Of a stretch of DNA of 64,000 nucleotides, positions 51,214 to 60,177 are shown one piece after another. The notes under the pieces are model-generated. The model was not told the origin of the DNA, searched no databases, and saw only the letters and a program-made list of their open reading frames with translations. Origin of the DNA: CAZUMW01 sp964621615. GTDB lineage: Bacteria; Desulfobacterota; WTBG01; CAIYCZ01; CAIRTM01. The first letter of the stretch is position 1, and the number at the start of each line of letters is the position of its first letter. Made by a program: the position numbers and the translations under genes. The stretch is taken from contig CAZUMW010000001.1 of NCBI GenBank assembly GCA_964621615.1, positions 248,001 through 312,000 of the forward strand, given 5' to 3'.

Positions 51214-52368
51214 ATGGCAACAGATGTTTCCTCATTTAAAAATGTGTATAAAACAGCGATCGAGAGCAGCTTCCCTGAAGAAGCAACCCTTATGCTCGGC
51301 GATCAGAAGATAGCCCTCAAGGCAATCCCGACGCAGCTTCGCTACGGCACAAACCCGCATCAGCCCTTTGCTGCATACGCTCCTGCCGGGGGGGCTCCGC
51401 TGTCGATGGGCAACCTCGAGATGCTCAAAGGCGGCAAGGCGGGGCTTTCCCTGACGAACTTGCAGGACATGAGCCAGGCGCTGAATATTTTGAAGTTTTT
51501 TGACAGGCCGTCATGCGCGGTTATGAAGCACGTAAACCCCTGCGGGTTCAAGGTGCAGACCGAGGAGGAGCCCCTTGAGCAGATTTACCGGATTGCGCGC
51601 GATTGTGATGCGCGCAGCGCATTCGGCGGTGTTGTCGGGTTCAATGTAACCGTAGACGCACCAACGGCGGAAGCCATTATGGAAACGTTCATCGAGGCCG
51701 TGATCGCGCCCGATTTCGATGAGCAGGCCCTTGAAATACTCAGGCGCAACGAGGGAACAAAAAAGCGAAACAACGCTATTCGGCTGGCCAGGGTTTCAAA
51801 CATGGACAGGATTCCCAAATATGTCGGCGACGATGTGGCGGGAAACTATAATGTCAGGAACCTGGTTGATGGAACCATTACCTTTGAGGTTCCGTATCTG
51901 ACCAGGATAAAATCAGCTGCTGATTTTATAGTCGACCCCATGATCCCCAACAGCGATCCTGAAAAAAACGGCGGCAGGGATTTCGTTGTAGGCCGCGAGC
52001 CGACCGCCACAGAGCTTGATGATTGCCTGACGGCATGGTACGTGAACATTAATGTCCGTTCAAACGGTATTGTGTTTGTGAAAAACGGCGCCGCGATAGC
52101 CGTGGGCACCGGCGAGCAGGAGCGTATAGGTGCTGTTGAGCAGGCAATCGATAAAGCCCTCAAAAAGGGCCATACGCTTGAGGGATCCGTTATGTCATCA
52201 GATGCTTTTTTCCCGCAGCGGGACAGCATCGACACGGTTGCGCAGCAGGGTGTAACTGCGGTGGTGTGGCCGGCAGGCTCGCTCAACGATGCGGCGGTGA
52301 TTCAGGCTGCAGCCGAGCACAACCTTGCCCTGATGGCTACGCTGGAGCGCTGTTTCCTGCATATTTGA
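51214..52368 (+). CDS. AICAR formyltransferase (stand-alone, PurH C-terminal domain type)
   Basis: Formylates AICAR with 10-formyl-THF. ATG 51214 is chosen; GGAGGT is 10 bases upstream (51199-51204) and GTG at 51208 is an alternative. The 384-residue protein has the AICARFT motif AVMKHVNPCGF near residue 105 with the catalytic Lys-His pair and NPCG. It lacks the amino-terminal IMP-cyclohydrolase domain of PurH, consistent with a separate PurO-like enzyme just upstream. A very strong terminator follows at 52447. Confidence 0.9.
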   Translation: MATDVSSFKNVYKTAIESSFPEEATLMLGDQKIALKAIPTQLRYGTNPHQPFAAYAPAGGAPLSMGNLEMLKGGKAGLSLTNLQDMSQALNILKFFDRPSCAVMKHVNPCGFKVQTEEEPLEQIYRIARDCDARSAFGGVVGFNVTVDAPTAEAIMETFIEAVIAPDFDEQALEILRRNEGTKKRNNAIRLARVSNMDRIPKYVGDDVAGNYNVRNLVDGTITFEVPYLTRIKSAADFIVDPMIPNSDPEKNGGRDFVVGREPTATELDDCLTAWYVNINVRSNGIVFVKNGAAIAVGTGEQERIGAVEQAIDKALKKGHTLEGSVMSSDAFFPQRDSIDTVAQQGVTAVVWPAGSLNDAAVIQAAAEHNLALMATLERCFLHI

Positions 52369-52446
52369 ACCCCCTCAGCGCCATGATTGTGCCTGTGCTG
52401 TGAAAAGTCACTGCACAGAATTCGATCACGGGCAGACCCGAACAGC

Positions 52447-52484
52447 AAAAAGCCCCTGCTCTGCTGATAGAGCAGGGGCTTTTT
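52447..52484 (+). terminator. Strong terminator of the purine cluster
   Basis: A perfect 16-bp stem (52447-52462 with 52469-52484; AAAAAGCCCCTGCTCT) closes a six-base loop, with a terminal TTTTT. It ends the purN-queD-IMP cyclohydrolase-AICARFT group. Confidence 0.93.
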
Positions 52485-52697
52485 ATAAGACAAAATTAGA
52501 CTTGACATTTCACTTCAAGGTATTATTCTCGCAGTAGAGATCTCACCCCGCCGCAAAAAAAGGGTTTGCACGTATCATAACAGATGTAGTCCCGGTATCA
52601 GACCGGGTCATGAAGAAGGAAAAACAGCACTGCTTTCGCAATGCCGGGGGAAGCGTTTGCTGGCCATATTTTTTTTGCTTCATGAAATGGCTTTCGT

Positions 52698-53354
52698 ATG
52701 CGCGAGCTGTTCAAATTATGTATAGTGCTTACTGTCATTTGCTGCTGTGCGGCTCTTTCTCTTGCCTATGTCTATCAGCTGACCAAAGACCCCATCGCCT
52801 ATCAGAAGCGCCAGAAAAAAATACGCGCGATCAATGCCGTTTTTCCACGGTACGAGGACGCTGCCGGGCTCGATATCGTTCGCGTTCCCGTCTGCGATGA
52901 GAAGCTGCAGACGGACGGGGCCTGCAAAACGTTTTACCACATAAAAAACAACCGGGCCGTGCTTGGCATTGCGTTTGAAGTGTCGCGCGTTTCGGGCTAC
53001 GGCGGCGATATCAACCTGATGCTCGGCGTGCTTCCCGGCGGGGAAATTAGCGGAATCAAAATTATCGAGCACCACGAAACCCCCGGGCTTGGCGCCAAAA
53101 TAACCAACGAGAAATTTTATCAGCAGTTCAGCGGAAAAACGCTTGAGGGAACAGCCTGGAAGCTCTCGAAGAACGGCGGCGACATAGACCAGGTTTCAGG
53201 TGCAACGATATCCTCAACAGCGGTTTTAACAGCGGTGCGCGAGGGGCTGAAAATGTACAGCGAGCACAAGGAAGCCATTATGAAAGGGGATAATGCAACC
53301 GCCGGCGGCAGCAGGGAAAAAGCTGGCGGTTTTACCCGGGCCGGCATTATATAA
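52698..53354 (+). CDS. rnfG: Ion-translocating oxidoreductase subunit RnfG
   Basis: Rnf complex subunit exposed on the outer face, carrying covalently bound FMN. A TM helix (about residues 4-25) is followed by an FMN-binding domain with VSGATISSTAV near residue 170, where the threonine is esterified to FMN. 218 residues is normal. It is the first gene of the rnfGEAB-flavodoxin-rnfCD operon. Rnf couples ferredoxin oxidation to Na+ or H+ export and usually to NAD reduction. Confidence 0.93.
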   Translation: MRELFKLCIVLTVICCCAALSLAYVYQLTKDPIAYQKRQKKIRAINAVFPRYEDAAGLDIVRVPVCDEKLQTDGACKTFYHIKNNRAVLGIAFEVSRVSGYGGDINLMLGVLPGGEISGIKIIEHHETPGLGAKITNEKFYQQFSGKTLEGTAWKLSKNGGDIDQVSGATISSTAVLTAVREGLKMYSEHKEAIMKGDNATAGGSREKAGGFTRAGII

Positions 53355-53370
53355 AAGAAGCGGAGAGGGC

Positions 53371-53964
53371 GTGACTTTTTTTTCAGAATATACAAAAGGC
53401 ATTATCAGGGACAACCCTATTTTCAGGCTGGTTCTCGGGCTGTGTCCCACTCTTGCGGTAACAACCACGGTTAAAAACGGAATAGGCATGGGCGTTGCTG
53501 CAACATTTGTCCTGCTGGGGTCAAATGTGTTTATTTCGCTTTTGCGAAAATTTATTCCCCCGCAAGTGCGGATTCCCTCATACATAGTTATTATTTCAAC
53601 ATTTGTGACCATAGTGGATCTGGTCATGGCCGCATATGCGCCGGAGCTGCACAGCGCGCTGGGAATTTTTATTCCGCTGATTGTGGTTAACTGTATTATT
53701 CTCGGGCGCGCCGAGGCCTTTGCCTCTAAAAATCCGGTGCGGCTCGCCGTTGCCGATGCCCTCGGGATGGGCACCGGCTTTACGCTGTCATTAATACTCA
53801 TATCAAGCGTTCGTGAGCTTTTCGGCAGCGGTACGCTGCTCGGATACCCTGTTTTCGGCGCGGCATATAACCCTGCCGTTGTTATGATACTGCCGCCGGG
53901 TGCATTTTTAACCATGGGGGCGCTGATGGGCCTGTTCCAGTACCTTTCGCACAGGAGGTCATGA
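53371..53964 (+). CDS. rnfE: Ion-translocating oxidoreductase subunit RnfE
   Basis: Integral membrane Rnf subunit. GTG at 53371 (GGAGAGGG upstream) gives 197 residues; the longer open frame from 53293 would overlap rnfG. Five or six TM helices and the conserved NPIFRLVLGLCPTLAVTTT near residues 15-33 are seen, with the cysteine that, with RnfA, holds an intramembrane [2Fe-2S] cluster. It ends overlapping the rnfA ATG. Confidence 0.92.
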   Translation: MTFFSEYTKGIIRDNPIFRLVLGLCPTLAVTTTVKNGIGMGVAATFVLLGSNVFISLLRKFIPPQVRIPSYIVIISTFVTIVDLVMAAYAPELHSALGIFIPLIVVNCIILGRAEAFASKNPVRLAVADALGMGTGFTLSLILISSVRELFGSGTLLGYPVFGAAYNPAVVMILPPGAFLTMGALMGLFQYLSHRRS

Positions 53965-54548
53965 CAGTGGAGCAGCTGCTGGTTTTGTTTTTCAGCATCG
54001 TGGTCATAAATAATTTTATTCTTTCCAAATTTCTCGGCCTGTGCCCGTTTTTCGGCGTGTCGCGTGAGCTCAAATCCGCTGCCAGCATGGGCGCTGCCGT
54101 TATATTCGTTATGACCATGGCATCGATGGTTACCTGGCTTATTAATAACTACGTGCTTGTTCCGCTGTCGGTACGGTTTCTGAGCACAGTGGTTTTTATC
54201 CTTGTTATTGCTACCCTGGTGCAGTTTGTTGAGCTTGTTATTGCACGGGTCAGCCCGGTGCTGCAGCGCGTGCTCGGCATATATCTGCCCCTGATTACCA
54301 CAAACTGTGCAGTGCTGGGTGTCTGCATCCTGAATATTAAAGAAAAATACAGCTTTGTCGAAACGCTTGTGCACGGGTTCGGCGCCGGCGTCGGCTTTAC
54401 GCTTGCCATCTGTATTATGGCAGGGATAAGAGAGCGCCTGAGCGTTACCCGTGTGCCCCCTGCCATGCAGGGGATGCCGATAAGCTTTATTGTGGGCTGC
54501 TTGATGGCGCTGTCATTTTTCGGGTTTCAGGGGTTTTTTGCGCATTGA
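53961..54548 (+). CDS. rnfA: Ion-translocating oxidoreductase subunit RnfA
   Basis: Partner of RnfE in the membrane channel; 195 residues, about six TM helices in inverted topology. The conserved NNFILSKFLGLCPFFGVS (about 15-32) and a second TTNCAVLGVCIL (about 113-124) carry the cysteines that hold the shared iron-sulfur cluster. It overlaps rnfE by four bases (ATGA). Confidence 0.93.
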   Translation: MTVEQLLVLFFSIVVINNFILSKFLGLCPFFGVSRELKSAASMGAAVIFVMTMASMVTWLINNYVLVPLSVRFLSTVVFILVIATLVQFVELVIARVSPVLQRVLGIYLPLITTNCAVLGVCILNIKEKYSFVETLVHGFGAGVGFTLAICIMAGIRERLSVTRVPPAMQGMPISFIVGCLMALSFFGFQGFFAH

Positions 54549-54742
54549 CCGGAATACAGATTGCAGCGGAAGGATTCCCGGCTTGTCAGGTGTAATGGCG
54601 GATTAGCGCCGTAAGCCGCTTTCTTTTGCACCTGAAGCTGCTCCTGCGCACGCCGGTGCTTCATGAAATAATTAAGGCAACAGCCGGTATTACATTACTC
54701 GGTGACCGGGTACTTTTAAGAGCCCGGATGGAGCGTATCTGC

Positions 54743-55564
54743 ATGAACATTATTGCTGTTTCAGTCATTATACTGTGTGTCTGCGGGCTTTTCGCGGGAG
54801 CGGTTCTTGCTGTTGCCTCCCGCCTGCTTGCTGTTAAAACCGACCCGCGCGCAGAGAAAATCGAGCAGGTCCTGCCGGGGGCAAACTGCAGCGGGTGCGG
54901 GTACCCGTCCTGCTTTGCCTATGCCAAGGCAATGGTTGATAGTGATGCGGCGCCGGACCGCTGCGTGTTTGCCGGTGACAAGGCACAGGAAATCTGCAGA
55001 ATTCTCGGAAAATCGGTCACCGCCCGCGCACCGGTGATTGCCGCGATCCGCTGTTACGGGGGGCATCAGACAGAGCGGCGCTTTATTTATACCGGTGTTG
55101 CTTCCTGCCGTGCGGCATCCCGGTTCGACGGCGGAGACAGCGTGTGCGAGTACAGCTGTCTCGGCTTTGGAGACTGTGTGCGGGCGTGCCCTGTGGGGGC
55201 CCTGTCGCAAAGGCAGGGTAGAGAGCCCCCTGCTGTGGATACGAATAAATGCGGGGGGTGCGGCAAATGTGTCAATGCATGCCCGAAAGAGCTGATTGTG
55301 CTTATTCCGCAACGAGCCCGGCCGCATGTAGCGTGTAATTCAAAAGATAAGGGCAAGGTCGTGCGCGAGAAATGCCCTGTGGGCTGTATCAGCTGCATGA
55401 AGTGTGTTAAGGTATGCCCGGCTGATGCGGTTGCCATGGAGGATAATGTGATAAAGATCGACTATGAGAAGTGCACCGCCTGCGGGGACTGCATTGAAGC
55501 CTGTCCCAGAAATATTATTGCGGATTTGATTCCCGATCGCGCTAAAGGAGCCGCTCAGGGGTGA
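54743..55564 (+). CDS. rnfB: Ion-translocating oxidoreductase subunit RnfB (polyferredoxin)
   Basis: Accepts electrons from ferredoxin and passes them into the membrane. ATG 54743 is preferred, nine bases after GGAG; an ATG five codons upstream and an open frame from 54626 exist. The 273-residue protein has an N-terminal TM helix, an Fes-type domain (ANCSGCGYPSC ... APDRC) and several ferredoxin motifs: CLGFGDCVRACP, CGGCGKCVNACP, CISCMKCVKVCP and CTACGDCIEACP, so about five [4Fe-4S] clusters. It overlaps the flavodoxin GTG by four bases. An upstream gap of 194 bases separates it from rnfA, and no gene is evident there. Confidence 0.93.
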   Translation: MNIIAVSVIILCVCGLFAGAVLAVASRLLAVKTDPRAEKIEQVLPGANCSGCGYPSCFAYAKAMVDSDAAPDRCVFAGDKAQEICRILGKSVTARAPVIAAIRCYGGHQTERRFIYTGVASCRAASRFDGGDSVCEYSCLGFGDCVRACPVGALSQRQGREPPAVDTNKCGGCGKCVNACPKELIVLIPQRARPHVACNSKDKGKVVREKCPVGCISCMKCVKVCPADAVAMEDNVIKIDYEKCTACGDCIEACPRNIIADLIPDRAKGAAQG

Positions 55565-56025
55565 ATGCCATAATAGTGTACTGCTCGAAAACCGGCAACA
55601 CTGAGAAGGTAGCCCGCGCTGTGCTGCGCGGGCTGGACGGGGCGGCGGATATTGTTAAGCTCGATCTGACCCCGCACGGGATTTTGAAAAAGCACCCGCC
55701 GGTGTTTACGTTTGACATGGCGCCGTACGATTTGATTTTTTTCGGGGGCTGGACAATGGTCATGCGGGTGCACCCGCATCTTGCCGCCTATATTCAGGCG
55801 TGCCGGAACCTTGAGGGCAAAATGGTCGCCGGCTTTATTACCGGCGGCGCTATCTTTTCGCGGGAGCATGTTCGCAGCGATTTTGAAAAGCTTATTGGCG
55901 AGCAGAATGCGCGCCTTGCCGGCTTTACCTATTTCAGCACGCTTCTGGGGCCGCTGCTTACCCGGAAAAAGCTCAGGGCGGCACAGGAGTTCGCAGCCCG
56001 AACCGCCCGGCAGCAAAGCGCATAA
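55561..56025 (+). CDS. Flavodoxin embedded in the rnf operon
   Basis: Small FMN electron carrier of 154 residues. Starts at GTG 55561, coupled to rnfB by GTGA. The FMN-phosphate loop YCSKTGNTEKVA is at about residues 6-17 and the fold elements IFFGGWTMVMRVHP (about 60-73) and VAGFITGGAIFSRE (about 90-103) follow. Flavodoxin is not a normal Rnf gene; here it lies between rnfB and rnfC and 70 bases before rnfC. It is probably the electron carrier that exchanges with the complex. A DUF-type flavodoxin-like oxidoreductase is the alternative. Confidence 0.88.
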   Translation: MNAIIVYCSKTGNTEKVARAVLRGLDGAADIVKLDLTPHGILKKHPPVFTFDMAPYDLIFFGGWTMVMRVHPHLAAYIQACRNLEGKMVAGFITGGAIFSREHVRSDFEKLIGEQNARLAGFTYFSTLLGPLLTRKKLRAAQEFAARTARQQSA

Positions 56026-56095
56026 TCAGAAAAAGGCAGCCTTTTTCGAAAGGCTGCGTGAGGCTGGCGGGCTAACATGTAATACGGAGTGAGAT

Positions 56096-57418
56096 GTGGA
56101 CGGATTCTGGCCAACCTTTCAGCGACGCTCACACAGGCCGCCTGTGTGGCACGATCCCCCTGCCGCGCCTGCGGCCCGGCGGCTTGATCCGCCCCGGGAG
56201 GTTGTTGTGCCGCTTCAGGATGCGCCGGACGATGCGTTTTCAATAGCGGTAAGCCAAGGGGACAGCGTTGTTCAGGGACAGGCCATCGGGTTTACCGGTA
56301 CGCCGTCGTCGCACATCGGAATTCATGCCCCCATAGCGGGAACTGTCACCGCTGTTGGAGTCATGGCTCATCCCCTTCTGCAGGATGTTCAGTCGGTGGA
56401 GATAAGCGGGGACGGTTCCGGAAACACCGCTGAACAGCAGCCCTGCGCTGCCGGAAGCGAAGATGATGTGGCCGCTTTTTTAGCGGAAAAAGGAGTTCCG
56501 CTTGACTTCAGGGCCCTTGCAGATGCGCGCGTTATCTTTATTAACGCAACCGACTTTGAGCCGTCTATCACCTCTCAGTCGTGCTTGGTTCAGCAGGAGC
56601 AGCACAAAATCGCCGAAGGCATAGCGGCGCTGCTTCACATCGCTTCGGACGTACAGCAGATCCGTTTTATAACTACCGGGGACTCTCCAACAGAAGCCGC
56701 TCTGAGAGAAATAAGCAAAGAGATCAGGCAGTCTTCTGTTGTGCGCGTTCGCAGGCCGTATCCGGAAACGCTCGGAGCGCTGCTCAGCATGGAGGCCCGG
56801 TCGGGCTCAGGCGGTTCCGCAGCTCATAAATGCGTGCTGCTTGAGCCCGCGGAGCTTGTTGCGGCGGCGGATGCGTTTTACCGGGGGGCGCCCCTTACCG
56901 AGCAGCTGGTCACGGTTGCCGGATCGGCGGTTGCGCAGCCGGCTAATGTATGGCTCCGTATTGGAACGACCCTGCAGGCGGTCCTTGAGCATACCGGTGC
57001 AAACCTTCAGGCGCTCGGTCGCCTGGCCCTGGGCGGTCCGCTGACGGGAAGCTCACAGCACAGGCTCGATGTTCCGGTTATTAAAAAAAGCCGCGGAATT
57101 TTTGCGGCAATTGCGCTTCACTTCGAGCAGGAGCGCCAGTCAAAATTTTATAAGCGATGCCCGTGCGTGCGATGCGGAAAATGTGTTGATGTGTGCCCGG
57201 CGCAGATTCCGCCCGTTATCATATCAGAGCTGATCGAGCATGAGCGCTATGAGGAGGCCGGGCAGCGGGGCCTTTTTTCATGCCTTGAGTGCGGCCTGTG
57301 TTCATATGTATGCCCGTCCATGATTCCGCTTACCCAGATTCTGCTGTTCGGCAAGCAAATCAGCTCCGGCAGCCGGCAGCAGCTCGGGCTGCTGAAATAC
57401 AAAACCCTGTATGCATGA
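56096..57418 (+). CDS. rnfC: RnfC subunit with degenerate NADH/FMN-binding region
   Basis: RnfC normally takes NADH/NAD and FMN. GTG start with GGAG upstream, 440 residues. The N-terminal lipoyl-like barrel is normal (SQGDSVVQGQAIGFTG, HAPIAGTVTAVG), and the C-terminus keeps two [4Fe-4S] sites, CPCVRCGKCVDVCP (about 355) and CLECGLCSYVCP (about 395). The loop GxGGAGFPT that binds flavin/NADH in RnfC and Nqo1 is absent: residues about 130-150 read from FLAEKGVPLDF straight to VIFINATDFEPS. The later conserved YPxGGE is changed to YPETLG. So this subunit probably does not use NADH. It overlaps rnfD by four bases. Confidence 0.88.
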   Translation: MDGFWPTFQRRSHRPPVWHDPPAAPAARRLDPPREVVVPLQDAPDDAFSIAVSQGDSVVQGQAIGFTGTPSSHIGIHAPIAGTVTAVGVMAHPLLQDVQSVEISGDGSGNTAEQQPCAAGSEDDVAAFLAEKGVPLDFRALADARVIFINATDFEPSITSQSCLVQQEQHKIAEGIAALLHIASDVQQIRFITTGDSPTEAALREISKEIRQSSVVRVRRPYPETLGALLSMEARSGSGGSAAHKCVLLEPAELVAAADAFYRGAPLTEQLVTVAGSAVAQPANVWLRIGTTLQAVLEHTGANLQALGRLALGGPLTGSSQHRLDVPVIKKSRGIFAAIALHFEQERQSKFYKRCPCVRCGKCVDVCPAQIPPVIISELIEHERYEEAGQRGLFSCLECGLCSYVCPSMIPLTQILLFGKQISSGSRQQLGLLKYKTLYA

Positions 57419-58443
57419 AACGGCTTATGAAAAACCGCCTGATTGTATCATCTGCACCGTATCTTCAAAACGGCGAAACAGCCCACTGCCTTATGTTTGA
57501 TGTGTACATTGCGCTGCTGCCGGCAGTTTGTGTATCAGTGTATGTGCACGGGTGGTATCCCCTGTGGATTATTTTTTTGAGCATGCTTACCGGAAAGCTC
57601 ACGGAGCTTTTCCTCCAGATCGCAAAGGCGCGCTCATTTCGCTTCAGGCCGTTTTTTTATAACGTTATGACCTGTGAGGAAATAACCATCATGGACGGCA
57701 GCGCCGCTGTTACAGGGCTGCTGCTGGCCTTTACGCTTCCGCCCACCGTGCCGTTCTGGGTGCCGGTTGCGGGGACGGTGTTCGGAGTTCTGGTCGGAAA
57801 GCACGCATTCGGCGGAATCGGCAATAATATTTTCAATCCTGCGCTCGCCGGGCGCGCGTTTCTGCTGGCGGCGTGGCCGGGTATCATGACGACGTGGAGT
57901 CAGCCCGTGGCGTGGGGGGGCGCAGAAGCAGCCGATGCCGTGTCCGCTGCAACGCCGCTTGCAGCGTTAAAGCTTCAGGGGGAAGCCGCGCCGCTGATCG
58001 ATGTGTTTCTCGGAAATGTCGGGGGCTGCATTGGAGAAACATCTGCACTTGCACTGCTTGTCGGTGCAGGGTATCTGCTGTATAAGCGAACCATAACCTG
58101 GCATATTCCTTTTTCCTATATCGGAACGGTGATGATTATTGCCGCACTGGCGGGCCAGAATCCTGTTTTTCATCTCTGTGCCGGCGGGCTGATACTGGGT
58201 GCCTTCTATATGGCAACCGATGTGGTAACCAGCCCGGTAACGCAGCGAGGCCGCATCATATTCGGGTTCGGTGCCGGGGTGATAACGATTGTGATCAGGC
58301 TCTATGGCGGATATCCCGAAGGCGTGTGTTACGCCATATTAATCATGAATGCGCTCAGCCCGCTGATCGACAAGTATACCGCAGGAAAGCACGCCGGAGA
58401 GACCGTTTCGGCTCCCCTGATTGATACCCTTGTAAAAAAATAA
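57415..58443 (+). CDS. rnfD: Ion-translocating oxidoreductase subunit RnfD
   Basis: Membrane subunit with covalent FMN. ATG 57415 overlaps the rnfC stop by four bases; the open frame extends upstream within rnfC but without similarity. 342 residues with about eight TM helices. The FMN-threonine motif is AVSAATPLAALK near residue 180 and the conserved segment GGIGNNIFNPALAGRAFL is near 135-152. It ends the operon; an imperfect hairpin lies at 58484-58502. Confidence 0.93.
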   Translation: MKRLMKNRLIVSSAPYLQNGETAHCLMFDVYIALLPAVCVSVYVHGWYPLWIIFLSMLTGKLTELFLQIAKARSFRFRPFFYNVMTCEEITIMDGSAAVTGLLLAFTLPPTVPFWVPVAGTVFGVLVGKHAFGGIGNNIFNPALAGRAFLLAAWPGIMTTWSQPVAWGGAEAADAVSAATPLAALKLQGEAAPLIDVFLGNVGGCIGETSALALLVGAGYLLYKRTITWHIPFSYIGTVMIIAALAGQNPVFHLCAGGLILGAFYMATDVVTSPVTQRGRIIFGFGAGVITIVIRLYGGYPEGVCYAILIMNALSPLIDKYTAGKHAGETVSAPLIDTLVKK

Positions 58444-58483
58444 GGCGGCCGGCAGGCGCAGCCTTTGGTTGCGAACATGTTCC

Positions 58484-58502
58484 GGCGTGTTTTATGCACG
58501 CC
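58484..58502. terminator. Hairpin in the convergent gap after rnfD
   Basis: GGCGTG (58484-58489) pairs with CACGCC (58497-58502) across a seven-base loop. No T-run follows, so termination is uncertain. Confidence 0.3.
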
Positions 58503-58530
58503 TGGAAAGGCTTTTAGTCCTGCGCGGGCC

Positions 58531-59394
58531 TTATGAAAAGGCCTGTGCTGCATCCTGAATGATTTGTGCTGCTCTCGTGCATATCTGTTCGCAGGCTGCG
58601 GGAGATATCCGGAGGCGCTGGGCCGATGTCAGGGAGGATGCGGGGGCGTTATCGGTGAACAGGCTGTAGCCGATGTGCCGGGTCAGATGATTTGCAAGAT
58701 TTACAACAAGAACCGGTGTTTCGGGCTTTTTTTCGATCTGCCCGTCCTCATGATATGCTGCTGCATGGACCGCATCGGCTTTAAATGTGCCCCGCTGCAG
58801 AATGACGCTGCCCATATAGGTGTGCACCTCCTGAATGCCGGTTAGGAGTTCGTTTTCGTCAGGCAGATCATCACCGGTATATATATCGCTGAGCGCCTTG
58901 ACCAGCAGGGGCTTTCCGATGTCATGAACAAGCCCCAGCAGGAAATATCGCTCGCGGTCTTTAATTTCCAGACGTGCTGCAATCTCCTGAGAGCAAACGG
59001 CTGCCGCAAGCGAGTGAAGCCAGAGCCGTTGCATAATTGAGCGCAGCCGGGGAGCCTGGATGGTGTAAACGGATCTGTTTGCAATTGCGTGTACAATATT
59101 TCTGGTTTCTGTTACCCCGAGCCGCGTGACAGCGCTGTTTATAGTGGTTATTTTCCCGGTTCCTCTGAACGCTGCTGTGTTTACCACCGACAGCAGCTTA
59201 ACAGAAAGAGTTGCATCCTGATTGAGCGCATCGACAAGATCCCGGGTTGAGAAGTCCGGGTCGCTAATGATCGCCTCCACTTTCTGCACAATTGCCGGCA
59301 GAGCGGGCAAAACGAGCCTGCCCTCTCTGAATTGCATAATGATTTCATGGATGGCATTGATAAGCGGTTTCATAGATATATCTACATCCGGCAA
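58531..59394 (-). CDS. HDOD-domain regulatory protein
   Basis: 287-residue single HDOD domain protein (about residues 25-225), a HD-related fold without the metal residues, found in signalling and stress proteins. Seen: LPALPAIVQKVEAIISDP, LVDALNQDATLSVKLLSVVNTA and the histidine-containing LGLVHDIGKPLL near residue 155, in which an HD pair is retained. A c-di-GMP phosphodiesterase partner is not present. It is 19 bases downstream of the M50-like gene on the same strand. Its target is unknown. Confidence 0.88.
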   Translation of the reverse strand: MPDVDISMKPLINAIHEIIMQFREGRLVLPALPAIVQKVEAIISDPDFSTRDLVDALNQDATLSVKLLSVVNTAAFRGTGKITTINSAVTRLGVTETRNIVHAIANRSVYTIQAPRLRSIMQRLWLHSLAAAVCSQEIAARLEIKDRERYFLLGLVHDIGKPLLVKALSDIYTGDDLPDENELLTGIQEVHTYMGSVILQRGTFKADAVHAAAYHEDGQIEKKPETPVLVVNLANHLTRHIGYSLFTDNAPASSLTSAQRLRISPAACEQICTRAAQIIQDAAQAFS

Positions 59395-59413
59395 CGATCA
59401 CTGTAGACAGGTG

Positions 59414-60094
59414 TCATACTGTTCCTTGTGCGCTGCTGGCAAGCTGCGCTCCCAGATCTGCAACATAGCGCACCAGCCACAGCAGCTCCCACAGGCCGTT
59501 TTTAATAAAGGCAGTGCCGCCCGCAAAGCCGTTACAGACAAATCCGCCGATAAAGCCGATCATGACGATGTTTGCAAAAAAGCAGAAAATTATCGAAAAA
59601 GCCGGGCCGGCCTCGCGGATATCGGGCTGATGCAGCTTGAACTCCAGCAGTGTGGATATGATATGGTACCCTGCCGTAAACCCGAGAAGCGCGAACAGCA
59701 CCCGGTGATAGTGCATGTCGATGAATGGAAATGCGGCAATGAGCAGCATGGACAGGCCCGGAAAAAAATACGGCGAAAGGGTTATGATAATGTTGCCGCC
59801 GTACAGGTCGACACGGCCCCCCTCTTCGGAGGCCATGATGCTTTTGGGACGCTTGAAAAACAGAAGGCCGAACAGGAGATGAGTCATTTCATGCTCAAAC
59901 ACATAAAAGAACCTGAGAAACCGGCCTGCAAGTATCCATGTGAGGATGCCTGCCAGAAACGCTCCGGCTGCGATCCTGCACCCCGGGCAGCTTATCAGCG
60001 CATATCGGGTCTGGCTGTACAGCACAATGCCGAATGCACAGATGCCGGGCAGCGAAATCCCGAAGAGAATGATTTTAACCGCAGTGTTCATCAT
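59414..60094 (-). CDS. M50-family-like integral membrane metalloprotease or homologue
   Basis: 226 residues from ATG 60094 (an in-frame ATG 11 codons earlier, at 60127, is possible; neither has a strong ribosome site). About six TM helices. A HExxH-type motif, FEHEMTHLLFG near residue 67, lies at a helix end, as in M50/M50B intramembrane metalloproteases; the second LDG-type metal ligand motif is not evident. The function could be proteolysis of a membrane substrate or an inactive scaffold. It is followed by the HDOD gene. Confidence 0.6.
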   Translation of the reverse strand: MMNTAVKIILFGISLPGICAFGIVLYSQTRYALISCPGCRIAAGAFLAGILTWILAGRFLRFFYVFEHEMTHLLFGLLFFKRPKSIMASEEGGRVDLYGGNIIITLSPYFFPGLSMLLIAAFPFIDMHYHRVLFALLGFTAGYHIISTLLEFKLHQPDIREAGPAFSIIFCFFANIVMIGFIGGFVCNGFAGGTAFIKNGLWELLWLVRYVADLGAQLASSAQGTV

Positions 60095-60177
60095 ACGTGT
60101 CCAGGATATCAGTATGAAATGGCACACAGCCGTACCTGAATAGAGCGCTCCTGTGAGATTACAATAAGCAGCGTGGC

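Noticed and set aside
53226..54374. 382-residue minus-strand ORF across rnfE/rnfA
   Set aside because: Antisense to conserved membrane subunits of Rnf and low-complexity in composition.
59222..60139. 305-residue plus-strand ORF over the HDOD and M50-like genes
   Set aside because: Antisense to two conserved coding frames; no recognisable domain.
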